A DNA stretch of 64,000 nucleotides from MGBC163016 sp964631345 (GTDB taxonomy: Bacteria > Actinomycetota > Coriobacteriia > Coriobacteriales > Eggerthellaceae): positions 3,474 through 67,473 of the forward strand of contig CAZVWE010000009.1 in the NCBI GenBank assembly GCA_964631345.1, given 5' to 3'. A program made the translations under genes and the position numbers. The notes under the pieces were generated by a model. That model was not told where the DNA came from, did not search any database, and saw only the letters and a program-made list of their open reading frames with translations. Of the stretch, positions 8,768-16,577 are shown one piece after another. The stretch's first letter is position 1. Each line of letters begins with the position of its first letter.

Positions 8768-9426
8768 GCGCTGCTATATTAAAAGAGCTTCGACTTGTAG
8801 TTCATCCATCAACTTACTGGCTTTTACTTCTCGGGACTCTTGTGCTTATACCGTCTTGGATGTATGGTGCGATTTTTATCTACGGAATACTGATTGCTTT
8901 TTTCAATGGTCAGAACGCGCGAGAGATGCATGATCTCGAGTATTCTTTCTCGCTTCCAATGACTAGATGCGATATGGTTTGTGCCCGTATTATCACCATG
9001 ATGGGAATTGAGACAGTTATGCTCATGGTGATGCTTGTATTTGTGGTGCTTCGTGCGCCGCTAGGGATAAACGAGATCTATTCGTCTACAGATATGTTGG
9101 GCGTTGCTGCCAATCTATATCTTGTTGCATTCGGGTTTGCGATATATGGCATATTCAATCTGGTGTTTTATCCGCTCTATTACCGAAACCCATTAAAGGT
9201 CGGTATCTCGTTTATTGTGGCATGTATACCTGCTTTAGTTTGCATTATTGCGGTAGAGTCACTTCCTTATTTGCCAGTTTTTGGTTTTGGGGTATTTGGT
9301 GTTCCCGGTTTTGAGGATTTAGGGATACAGGTTTGTGCTTTAGCGGTGGGTGTTGTTATTTTTGTAATATGCGGAATTATTGCTTGTAAGCTTTCGGCTA
9401 ATTCTTTTGCTAGATTTGATGTTTAG
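8764..9426 (+). CDS. ABC-2 type transporter permease
   Basis: Integral membrane protein of 220 residues with about six hydrophobic helices (LLLLGTLVLIPSWMYGAIF, then VMLMVMLVFVVL and others). The loop EMHDLEYSFSLPMTRCDMV resembles the cytoplasmic loop of small ABC-2 permeases, where SLPvsR is common. It overlaps the ATPase gene by four bases and is the last gene of the regulator-ATPase-permease operon. A repeat-rich hairpin region follows. The function as exporter membrane subunit is inferred from context and topology. Confidence 0.8.
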   Translation: MSAAILKELRLVVHPSTYWLLLLGTLVLIPSWMYGAIFIYGILIAFFNGQNAREMHDLEYSFSLPMTRCDMVCARIITMMGIETVMLMVMLVFVVLRAPLGINEIYSSTDMLGVAANLYLVAFGFAIYGIFNLVFYPLYYRNPLKVGISFIVACIPALVCIIAVESLPYLPVFGFGVFGVPGFEDLGIQVCALAVGVVIFVICGIIACKLSANSFARFDV

Positions 9427-9429
9427 GAT

Positions 9430-9502
9430 GTGTGTTTAGACACACGAGCACCAAAACACCAAAACACCAAAACACCCAAGCACCAAAGTGTCTAAGGTGC
9501 TT
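9430..9502 (+). repeat. Octamer repeats and nested hairpins after ABC operon
   Basis: Three tandem CACCAAAA units and two degenerate ones run from about 9449 to 9488. GTGTGT-TTAG-ACACAC (9430-9445) is a hairpin. TTAGACAC (9436-9443) also pairs perfectly with GTGTCTAA (9488-9495), and AAGCACC (9478-9484) pairs with GGTGCTT (9496-9502), followed by TGTATTT. The last stem may be the operon terminator; the other pairings are alternatives. Confidence 0.5.
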
Positions 9503-9592
9503 TGTATTTCAATAATGCTTTAGTGCATCTCATTTCGGTATCTGCTCATCTTTATGCACACGGGTCTATACTTTCGCCAAGAAAGGAAGCTC

Positions 9593-10030
9593 ATGAAGAT
9601 TGAGATCGAAACAGACACATCCTTGCGGGAGCTAGAAGTTTTACTTCGTTGTGCTTTGGTGGATGAATCTGTCGCTTCAATAGTTGCAAGTCTTCGTATG
9701 CATGATCGAAAGCTCACTGGCACAGCTAATGGCGAGACCCATATTGTGCCAGTGGGAGAGATTCTCTACATAGAGTCAGTTGATGGTTGTAGTTTTGCTT
9801 ATACGGCTACAACCGTATTGGCAGTATCTATGCGGCTTGTGGAGCTGGAGAATCGTCTTGCGGATGTTCATTTCGTACGGATAGCCAAAAACTGTCTTGT
9901 TAATTTTTGTCGCATTGTTGGGCTTAAGCCCTATGTGGGCGGCCGGATGCTTGCTCGTCTTGATAACGATGAGGAAATCGTGATCTCCCGTAAATACGCA
10001 GGCAAGATCAAAAAAATATTAGACGCATAA
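9593..10030 (+). CDS. LytTR-domain transcriptional regulator
   Basis: Cytoplasmic DNA-binding protein of 145 residues. The C-terminal hundred residues are a LytTR domain: IVPVGEILYIESVDG, then FVRIAKNCLVNF and the terminal ISRKYAGKIKKIL. There is no response-regulator receiver domain; the first 45 residues are a short helical region. The start at 9593 is set by AAAGGAAG a few bases upstream; the longer frame from 9554 has no ribosome site. It is followed 73 bp later by a DUF3021 membrane protein, a well-known LytTR partner, so the pair probably forms a membrane-linked regulatory module. Confidence 0.9.
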   Translation: MKIEIETDTSLRELEVLLRCALVDESVASIVASLRMHDRKLTGTANGETHIVPVGEILYIESVDGCSFAYTATTVLAVSMRLVELENRLADVHFVRIAKNCLVNFCRIVGLKPYVGGRMLARLDNDEEIVISRKYAGKIKKILDA

Positions 10031-10103
10031 AGTCATCAGTATCAAAGATATTAAGAACCTAAGTTTAGATGCGTAGGGGTTCTGTATTTAGAAAGGGACA
10101 GTT

Positions 10104-10574
10104 ATGAGCAACAAGATTATAGATACAGAAAGAAAAAGCGCTGGAGACGTCATCAAGATGATGGGGATCAACTTCTCTATTGCATTTACCCTTTTTATGC
10201 TGTTTTCGATGATTTTTGGCATGATATATGCTGATGAAGAAGCTAAAACAGGAATAATGTATTGCTGGACTATCGCAGGTGTCATGTTGGTGGCTGTTAT
10301 TTTGCAGCTTATCTTTTTCACGCCACTTGTTATTAAAAGACTTAATTATGGCTTCCGGATTGCTCTTTTTGGTGCGTGTTTCTTTGTAGTTCTAACACCT
10401 TTAGCTATTGTGTTTGACTGGTTTCCAGCGAACCTACCAGGTGCATGGTTGATATGGACTATCACCTATCTCGTGATACTTGCTTTGTTTAGTTTAGTTT
10501 TCACTTGTATCTATAACCGCGAAAGCAAGCGTTTAAACGAAAAACTTGAGCACTATAAATCCGAACAAAAATAA
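10104..10574 (+). CDS. DUF3021 family four-helix membrane protein
   Basis: Integral membrane protein of 156 residues with four predicted helices, around residues 23-43, 52-72, 83-103 and 110-135, and a charged C-terminal tail. Size, topology and position directly after a LytTR gene match DUF3021. Such proteins are thought to modulate the adjacent LytTR regulator, but the mechanism is not established. A GAAAGGGA ribosome site precedes the start. A long hairpin stands 33 bp after the stop. Confidence 0.8.
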   Translation: MSNKIIDTERKSAGDVIKMMGINFSIAFTLFMLFSMIFGMIYADEEAKTGIMYCWTIAGVMLVAVILQLIFFTPLVIKRLNYGFRIALFGACFFVVLTPLAIVFDWFPANLPGAWLIWTITYLVILALFSLVFTCIYNRESKRLNEKLEHYKSEQK

Positions 10575-10606
10575 ATAGCGAACTTGGCTCGATTCTGATT
10601 GCTATT

Positions 10607-10635
10607 AACGGCCTCCTGTATGCAGGAGACCGTTT
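10607..10635 (+). terminator. Hairpin after LytTR/DUF3021 operon
   Basis: AACGG-C-CTCCTG and CAGGAG-A-CCGTT form a twelve-position stem with one mismatch and a TATG loop, followed by only three T. It is probably a terminator, though the T tract is poor. Confidence 0.6.
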
Positions 10636-10638
10636 GCT

Positions 10639-10746
10639 ATGAGTCAAATGCGTTACGGCAAGTCTATTGGCAACATCTTTGACGAATCTCTTGTTGGAGT
10701 TGCCCTTGACGAATCTGTATGCAAAATATATATTGCATCATGTTAG
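10639..10746 (+). CDS. Possible 35-residue small ORF
   Basis: Begins with ATG 11 bases after an AGGAG that is itself in the hairpin stem, and ends at TAG inside the operator region of the next gene. It contains a duplicated segment: IFDESLVGV and ALDESVCK, reflecting an 11-bp DNA direct repeat (TTGACGAATCT at 10679 and 10706). No family recognised. The overlap with a good promoter makes chance likely; kept as a low-confidence candidate. Confidence 0.15.
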   Translation: MSQMRYGKSIGNIFDESLVGVALDESVCKIYIASC

Positions 10747-10759
10747 ATATATTTTGCAT
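10706..10759 (+). promoter_or_regulatory. Promoter with 13-bp inverted-repeat operator for XRE gene
   Basis: TTGACG (10706-10711) and TATATT (10729-10734) are exactly 17 bp apart. The -10 box sits in a perfect 13-bp inverted repeat: ATGCAAAATATAT (10719-10731) and ATATATTTTGCAT (10747-10759). The arrangement suggests autorepression by the XRE protein encoded 34 bp downstream. Confidence 0.65.
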
Positions 10760-10792
10760 TTAAAAAAAGAACTTCATTTTTGAAAGGGCTTC

Positions 10793-10990
10793 ATGAGTGA
10801 GAAAAACCTAAAGATGAAAACTGCACGAACTGAGCGTGGGTTGTCGCAAAGTGAACTTGCTGACTTAATCGGAGCTACGCGGCAGACAGTGGGACTTATA
10901 GAAGCTGGGAGTTATAACCCAAGTCTTAAGCTCTGTATTGCAATTTGTAAAGTGCTTGGCAAAACGCTAGATGAGTTGTTTTGGGAGTAG
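10793..10990 (+). CDS. Small XRE/Cro-type transcriptional regulator
   Basis: 65-residue protein consisting of a single helix-turn-helix domain (TARTERGLSQSELADLIG, then RQTVGLIEAGSYNPSL). It resembles short Cro-like regulators that commonly sit next to a membrane protein gene. A GAAAGGGC ribosome site precedes the ATG. It is followed 99 bp downstream by a four-helix membrane protein, the usual partner arrangement. A perfect inverted repeat overlaps its promoter. Confidence 0.9.
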   Translation: MSEKNLKMKTARTERGLSQSELADLIGATRQTVGLIEAGSYNPSLKLCIAICKVLGKTLDELFWE

Positions 10991-11089
10991 CCCCACATAA
11001 GATACGCAGCTGAAAAATTCCAGTTGCTTTGGAGCAAAGTATCGATGTTTTAAAAAGAGCGACACCTGTCACTGAAGAAAGGAATACAA

Positions 11090-11656
11090 ATGAATTTAAT
11101 AAAGCGTTGGAATGAATATATGGGTCCAAAAGATGAACGATTAGAGCAAGAGTCGAATAAGTACATGAAAATGAGCTACTACATTCTGCTTTTCGGCACG
11201 GTTATCTGTCTGTATTATCAGATCATGCTAGGGCAGGTGGCATCTACTACCGACACACCGATTTTAACTTCTAAGGGGCAGAGTGTGTTCCCTTTAGATT
11301 TAGCGCTTACAGGCGTTATTCTGATTGCCTGCATTGTTCCTCTGATTCTTCAAGTGAGTAAGGGAATCGTTTCGGATCGTAGGCGATATGCTCAAGTTGA
11401 TAGTATTCCTTGGGGATTTGTGGTGATCTTGTCTGTTTGTTGCGCTGCTGGTTTAGGCATTCTCACTTGTGTGATGCGTATTCTTGCCGAGATTCAGCTC
11501 GTTGGTATTGAGAGCGTAGCTTGGGCTGGGGATATCGCTATGGGCGTAGTCTTTTTTGGTATGGCTTTTGTGCTGTCGATGATCTTAACTGCAGTCCTCT
11601 TTAACGATGCAATAAAGAATCGCAAGAAGCTTGAAGTAGAGCTTGATGAAGAATGA
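11090..11656 (+). CDS. Four-helix membrane protein of unknown function
   Basis: 188 residues with a charged N-terminus and four hydrophobic helices near residues 27-47, 64-87, 105-128 and 143-174, ending in an acidic cytoplasmic tail. A GAAAGGAAT ribosome site precedes the start. It is paired with the upstream small XRE regulator, as seen for many DUF membrane proteins in Firmicutes and Actinobacteria. No catalytic motif visible; function unknown. Confidence 0.75.
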   Translation: MNLIKRWNEYMGPKDERLEQESNKYMKMSYYILLFGTVICLYYQIMLGQVASTTDTPILTSKGQSVFPLDLALTGVILIACIVPLILQVSKGIVSDRRRYAQVDSIPWGFVVILSVCCAAGLGILTCVMRILAEIQLVGIESVAWAGDIAMGVVFFGMAFVLSMILTAVLFNDAIKNRKKLEVELDEE

Positions 11657-11666
11657 GGAGCTAAAT

Positions 11667-11694
11667 ACTGGTAAGCTTAAACTGGTAAGCTTAA
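11667..11694. repeat. 14-bp perfect tandem duplication
   Basis: ACTGGTAAGCTTAA occurs twice back to back in the spacer after the membrane protein gene. Each copy contains the palindrome AAGCTT. No function evident; probably a slippage duplication. Confidence 0.7.
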
Positions 11695-11817
11695 GGTTCC
11701 GACAAAAGAAACCGCGTTGTAAGACAACGATTATTTGATAATGGCTGTGGTCTGCAACGAGAACAATTGGCAATGAGCTGATTGTTAATGGAAGATTGAT
11801 GCTGAAAGGAAACTGGA

Positions 11818-12090
11818 ATGACTCAGTATTCATATACTCCAAAAGGGGTGTGCTCTCGTCAAATAGCCTTTGATGTAGAAGACGGAATAGTTAAAGACGT
11901 GTCGTTTGTAGGCGGATGTGCTGGCAATCTTAAAGCAATTTCAAAGCTTGTTGATGGAAAGCCTGCTGATGAAATCATCGAAATTCTTTCTGGAAACACC
12001 TGCGGGCCTAAAAGCACAAGTTGCGCAGATCAGCTTGCTCGTGCTTTGCAGCTAGCAACAGAAGATGCAGAAAAAATAGACGCGGTTTAG
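11818..12090 (+). CDS. TSCPD domain protein (TIGR03905-like)
   Basis: 90-residue cytoplasmic protein matching the stand-alone TSCPD family: an N-terminal YTPKGVCSRQIAFDVEDG, a GGCAGNLKAISKLVDG segment and the C-terminal NTCGPKSTSCADQLARAL. The same domain caps some ribonucleotide reductases and replaces or follows metal-binding cysteines. The conserved cysteines are all present. A GAAAGGAAACTGGA site precedes the ATG. Function of the stand-alone form is not established. Confidence 0.88.
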   Translation: MTQYSYTPKGVCSRQIAFDVEDGIVKDVSFVGGCAGNLKAISKLVDGKPADEIIEILSGNTCGPKSTSCADQLARALQLATEDAEKIDAV

Positions 12091-12173
12091 GCCTAGGGTG
12101 ACACACTCTTTTAAACTTTTTTGGACAACGTTCTATTTTCTGTAGATATCCGGGTAACATGTCTGTTTTTCGA

Positions 12174-12182
12174 TGCTATAAT
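12174..12182 (+). promoter_or_regulatory. Extended -10 promoter of rpsA
   Basis: TGCTATAAT is a consensus extended -10 element. The -35 position (GTAACA, 12154-12159) is weak, as expected for extended -10 promoters. It implies a leader of about 140 bases before rpsA. Confidence 0.65.
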
Positions 12183-12330
12183 CTCACGGTCTGTGAATAG
12201 GTTCACAGAGATAAATTATTGGCCCTTGAGACATGTTGGTGGAACTGCAATTCGGCACGCTTTAAGCAAACGAACAAGGAAAGTATCATTCATCATGGAA
12301 AAGGGTCCCTGCAACTGAAAGGGGTCCGTT

Positions 12331-13641
12331 TTGACCGAAATTAAGAACACGTCCGTCATCGAGTACAGCGATCTAACCGATGAGCAGCTGAATGACATGA
12401 TCGATGGCACCTTGACCGATTTCGATGAGGGAGATCTCGTCGATGGCACTGTAGTCAAGCTTGAACATGATGAAGTGCTTGTAGACATCGGGTTCAAGAG
12501 CGAAGGCGTGATTCCAGCGCGTGAGCTTTCCATCCGCAAAGACGTTGATCCGTCTGAGATCGTAAACCTTGGGGATCACATTGAGGCATTAGTTCTTCAA
12601 AAAGAAGACAAAGATGGTCGTCTTATTCTCTCCAAGAAACGTGCAGAGTACGAGCGTGCATGGATTCAAGTCGAAGAGAAATTCAAGAATGGCGAAGTCG
12701 TTACAGGTGAGGTTATCGAAGTTGTCAAAGGCGGCCTCATTCTTGACATTGGTCTTCGCGGATTCTTGCCGGCATCTCTTGTTGACCTTCGTCGCGTCAA
12801 AGATCTTGACATGTATCTCAATACCGAGATTGAAGCTCGCGTCATCGAGATGGACAGAAATCGCAACAACGTTGTTCTTTCACGTCGTGTGCTTCTTGAG
12901 GAAGGCCGCAAGCAAGAACGTACAGAAATTCTCTCCAAGCTTACAAAGGGCATGCGCCTAAAGGGTCAGGTATCATCTATCGTTGACTTTGGTGCATTTG
13001 TTGATCTTGGCGGAATTGATGGCTTGGTGCATATTTCTGAGCTTTCATGGAACCATGTCAACCATCCATCTGAGGTTGTTAAAGTTGGCGATGAGGTTGA
13101 GGTTGAGGTTCTCGATGTTGATCTTCAGCGTGAACGCATCTCGCTTGGTCTTAAGCAAACAACCGAAGATCCGTGGATCAAGCTTGTCGAGAATTATCCA
13201 GTAGGAACAATCGTTGACGGCAAGGTTACAAAGATCGTTCCATTTGGTGCTTTTGTTGAACTGGGCGATTCTGTTGAGGGTCTTGTACATATCTCTGAGA
13301 TGTCAACTCGTCACATTGACACACCTGCACAGGTTGTAAAGCAAGGTGATGATGTCAAGGTTAAGGTAATGGAGATCAGCCCTGAGCGTCGTCGCATCAG
13401 CCTTTCCATGAAGTCTGCTGCAGAAGAGCTTGGCTTTGAGATTGAGATTGATGAAAGCATTCAGCCTGAGGAATCTCATAATTCAAAGAAATCAGAAGAT
13501 ATGAAGGATGAGGCTTCTATAGAAGAGGCAAAAGCTGCAGCCGATGAGGCAGAACTTGTTGAAGCGGTAGAAGAAGCCAATGCTCCAGATGTGGCAGAAG
13601 AAGCTGCCCCAGTAGCTGATGAAAACGCAGCAACTGAATAA
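12331..13641 (+). CDS. rpsA: 30S ribosomal protein S1
   Basis: RNA-binding ribosomal protein that helps load mRNA onto the 30S subunit. Four S1 (OB-fold) repeats are visible, starting near residues 33, 118, 204 and 289. The last two are typical (GQVSSIVDFGAFVDLGGIDG and GKVTKIVPFGAFVELGDSVEG). The last 70 residues are an acidic Ala/Glu-rich tail. Four repeats and 436 residues fit Gram-positive and actinobacterial S1, shorter than the six-domain proteobacterial form. The start is TTG, six bases after GAAAGGGG. coaE follows 24 bp later, a common actinobacterial order (rpsA-coaE-uvrB). Confidence 0.96.
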   Translation: MTEIKNTSVIEYSDLTDEQLNDMIDGTLTDFDEGDLVDGTVVKLEHDEVLVDIGFKSEGVIPARELSIRKDVDPSEIVNLGDHIEALVLQKEDKDGRLILSKKRAEYERAWIQVEEKFKNGEVVTGEVIEVVKGGLILDIGLRGFLPASLVDLRRVKDLDMYLNTEIEARVIEMDRNRNNVVLSRRVLLEEGRKQERTEILSKLTKGMRLKGQVSSIVDFGAFVDLGGIDGLVHISELSWNHVNHPSEVVKVGDEVEVEVLDVDLQRERISLGLKQTTEDPWIKLVENYPVGTIVDGKVTKIVPFGAFVELGDSVEGLVHISEMSTRHIDTPAQVVKQGDDVKVKVMEISPERRRISLSMKSAAEELGFEIEIDESIQPEESHNSKKSEDMKDEASIEEAKAAADEAELVEAVEEANAPDVAEEAAPVADENAATE

Positions 13642-13665
13642 CAATCGAATTAAATAGGTGCCAAA

Positions 13666-14265
13666 TTGAAAAAACTTTTCGTAATAGGGGGCATGGGAGC
13701 TGGTAAGTCTACCGCTACAAAGGCGATTACTGACCAAGGTATTCCCATGATTGACCTTGATAAAGTTGGACATGATGTTCTTAAATGGGAGCTTGTGAAG
13801 GAAGAATTAGTAGAAGCTTTCGGTGAAGACATCTTGGATGCAGATGGTGAAATCACCAGATCAGCAGTGGCATACAAAGCATTTAGAACGCCAGCTGACA
13901 CACGAAGATTAAACCGCATCACAATGCCTAGAATCGAAGAGAAATACACCGAGATCTTACATGACATTGAAAACTCTGGCGCAGATGTTGTAGTTGTTGA
14001 GTATTCAGCATTTAAGAACCGTGAAACCTCTCTTGCATATTCAGCAGATGTGGTGATAGCTGTGCTTGCACCAATTGATTTAAGGATAGAGCGCGCTGTT
14101 GCATCTGGCTTTGACGAAGAGGATGTAAAAAGAAGGATAGCCCGTCAGATTACCGACGCTGACAGAATTGAAGCAGCAGATGTTGTATTTAACAACAATT
14201 CCACCAAAGAGGAACTTTATCTAAAAGTTCAAAATTGGTGGGATGATTATAAGAAGGGAATCTAA
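13666..14265 (+). CDS. coaE: Dephospho-CoA kinase
   Basis: Catalyses the last step of coenzyme A synthesis, phosphorylating the 3'-OH of dephospho-CoA. The P-loop GGMGAGKST is at residues 8-16; DKVGHDVL and the lid-region RIARQITDADRIEAADVVFNN are in family order. 199 residues is normal length. TTG start codon with a weak AGGTG site. It lies between rpsA and a strong terminator, so rpsA-coaE probably form a transcription unit. Confidence 0.95.
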   Translation: MKKLFVIGGMGAGKSTATKAITDQGIPMIDLDKVGHDVLKWELVKEELVEAFGEDILDADGEITRSAVAYKAFRTPADTRRLNRITMPRIEEKYTEILHDIENSGADVVVVEYSAFKNRETSLAYSADVVIAVLAPIDLRIERAVASGFDEEDVKRRIARQITDADRIEAADVVFNNNSTKEELYLKVQNWWDDYKKGI

Positions 14266-14295
14266 GGTTTATCCGAATTAAATTTGTTTGGCCGA

Positions 14296-14337
14296 CCCTA
14301 TGACTTCAAGAGTAATCTTAAAGTCATAGGGTTTCTT
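14296..14337 (+). terminator. Intrinsic terminator after coaE
   Basis: CCCTATGACTT (14296-14306) pairs perfectly with AAGTCATAGGG (14321-14331) around a 14-base loop, followed by TTTCTT. Confidence 0.85.
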
Positions 14338-14444
14338 ATATTGAAGCGTGATTTTTGTTTTGAATACTAGAATGAGTAGACCAAGATATAAAGGCCTAGA
14401 ACAAAAAACTAGAATAGAAAATCAGAACATGAAAGGCGGGTTAG

Positions 14445-16577
14445 GTGTCAAGCCATCTGCGTAACATCGAAGGCATCGAGATGACGGGGAAGCCAAACCC
14501 TGACAAGCTTATATCGCGTGCGCTTGAAGTTGTGTCACCATATGAACCATCAGGCGATCAACCAGAAGCGATTGCTGCATTAGCAAAAGGTGTCGACGAT
14601 GGACTGCGCTATCAAACGCTTTTGGGAGTAACAGGATCTGGCAAGACTTTCACTATGGCAAAAGTGATAGAAAAGGTGCAAAAACCAACGCTTGTCCTTG
14701 CCCCTAATAAGACACTTGCAGCTCAGCTATGTGCAGAGCTTAAAGAATTCTTCCCTGAAAACGCAGTGGTTTATTTTGTTAGCTATTACGACTATTACCA
14801 GCCTGAAGCATATGTTCCATCATCAGATACTTTCATTGAAAAGGACGCCTCTATTAATGAGGAAGTAGAAAAATTGCGGCATGCTGCAACTAGCGCATTG
14901 TTGTCAAGAAGAGATGTGATAGTAGTTGCATCTGTAAGTTGCATTTACGGAATCGGTTCTCCTCAAGATTATGCTGGAATGGCTGTGTTTCTAGACAAGG
15001 ATGTGCCGTCTGATCGCGATGAGGTTATATATGGACTAATTGACATCCAATACGACAGAAATGATTACGATCTTAAGCGTGGAACCTTTAGGGTTAGAGG
15101 GGATAGCGTAGATATCTTTCCTCCATATGCAGACAATCCTATAAAGGTTGATTTCTGGGGGGATGAAATTGAGGCAATTACAGAAATAGATATTGTTACA
15201 GGCGAGGAAATCAAACAATATTCATCCATCCCGATTTGGCCAGCATCTCATTATGTGACTGCACGTCCAAAGATGGACAGAGCGATAAAAACCATCAATG
15301 AGGAGCTTGATTCAAGACTTGCCGAATTCAATGCAGAAGGGAAGCTTCTAGAGGCGCAACGCCTAGAAATGCGCACACGCTATGACCTTGAAATGTTAGA
15401 GACTATGGGATTTTGTTCAGGTATCGAGAATTATTCTCGACATCTTGATGGCAGAAATCCAGGTGAGCCTCCATATACATTGATTGATTATTTCCCAGAA
15501 GACTTTCTCTGTATAGTGGATGAAAGCCATGTCACAATTCCGCAGATTAGAGGTATGCACGAAGGAGATCGTTCTCGCAAGATTACGCTCGCAGAACACG
15601 GTTTTAGGCTTCCGTCGGCACTAGATAATAGGCCTCTTCGCTTTGACGAATTTGAAGAGAGAGTCCCGCAGTTTATTTATGTATCAGCAACTCCTGGGGA
15701 CTACGAAGAAAAGGTAAGCGAGAATCAAGTTGAGCAGATCATTCGACCTACAGGGTTGCTTGATCCAGAAATTATAGTTCGAACAAGCCTTTCGCAAATT
15801 GATGACATTATTGATGAAGCCAAAGCGCGAGCTTCAAAAGATGAGCGCATTCTTATAACAACGCTGACTAAAAAGATGGCAGAGGATTTGACGGATCACT
15901 TGATAGATCAAGGTGTAAAAGCGCGATATATGCATTCTGATATCGGCACTTTAGAGCGTGTGGAAATCCTTCGAGATTTAAGACTTGGAAAGTTTGACGT
16001 ACTGGTTGGTATTAATCTTCTTCGCGAGGGACTTGATCTTCCAGAGGTAAGTCTTGTTGCAATTCTTGATGCAGATAAAGAAGGATTCCTGAGGAATCAT
16101 CGCTCACTTATTCAGACGATTGGTAGGGCTGCCAGAAATGTTTCTGGACAGGTAATCATGTATGCCGATCGTGAAACCGACTCGATGGCAAGAGCTATTG
16201 GTGAGACTAGGCGTCGTCGAGAAATCCAGATGAAATATAACGAGGAGCATGGTATTGAGCCTCAAACAATCCGTAAGGCCATAAATGACATCATGGGTTC
16301 TTTGGTAGACGAATCTAGAGAACTTGATGCAGAAGCTATAAATAAGGAATTGGCTGAACTTTCGCGTGATGAGGTTATGCGGATAATTATGTCCATGGAA
16401 GAAGAGATGCAAGCAGCTTCTCAAAATATGGACTTTGAAGAAGCAGCTCGTCTTCGCGATCAAGTGGTATCGCTGCGTTCAAATATTGAGGGCACAAGTG
16501 AAGATGACGTGCTTAAAGATTTGAAAGCTACAGCCAGAAAAGGATCAAAGTTTGGAAACAGAAAGCGCATAAGATGA
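14445..16577 (+). CDS. uvrB: Excinuclease ABC subunit B
   Basis: DNA-damage recognition helicase-like subunit of nucleotide excision repair, acting with UvrA and UvrC. Walker A GVTGSGKT near residue 60, YYDYYQPEAY beta-hairpin sequence near residue 108, the DESH box in CIVDESHVT, and RGLD-type motif LREGLDLPEVSL are all intact. The C-terminal UVR motif (MDFEEAARLRDQVVSLR) is near residue 665. GTG start after GAAAGGCGGG; a later in-frame ATG at 14481 is possible. 710 residues is slightly long through both ends. recN overlaps by four bases (ATGA), so the two repair genes are coupled. Confidence 0.97.
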   Translation: MSSHLRNIEGIEMTGKPNPDKLISRALEVVSPYEPSGDQPEAIAALAKGVDDGLRYQTLLGVTGSGKTFTMAKVIEKVQKPTLVLAPNKTLAAQLCAELKEFFPENAVVYFVSYYDYYQPEAYVPSSDTFIEKDASINEEVEKLRHAATSALLSRRDVIVVASVSCIYGIGSPQDYAGMAVFLDKDVPSDRDEVIYGLIDIQYDRNDYDLKRGTFRVRGDSVDIFPPYADNPIKVDFWGDEIEAITEIDIVTGEEIKQYSSIPIWPASHYVTARPKMDRAIKTINEELDSRLAEFNAEGKLLEAQRLEMRTRYDLEMLETMGFCSGIENYSRHLDGRNPGEPPYTLIDYFPEDFLCIVDESHVTIPQIRGMHEGDRSRKITLAEHGFRLPSALDNRPLRFDEFEERVPQFIYVSATPGDYEEKVSENQVEQIIRPTGLLDPEIIVRTSLSQIDDIIDEAKARASKDERILITTLTKKMAEDLTDHLIDQGVKARYMHSDIGTLERVEILRDLRLGKFDVLVGINLLREGLDLPEVSLVAILDADKEGFLRNHRSLIQTIGRAARNVSGQVIMYADRETDSMARAIGETRRRREIQMKYNEEHGIEPQTIRKAINDIMGSLVDESRELDAEAINKELAELSRDEVMRIIMSMEEEMQAASQNMDFEEAARLRDQVVSLRSNIEGTSEDDVLKDLKATARKGSKFGNRKRIR

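Noticed and set aside
9449..9488. CRISPR-like or phage attachment repeats
   Set aside because: Octamer units without spacers and no integrase or cas gene nearby.
12121..12318. 65-residue ORF upstream of rpsA
   Set aside because: It spans the rpsA promoter and leader, has no ribosome site and no recognisable protein features.
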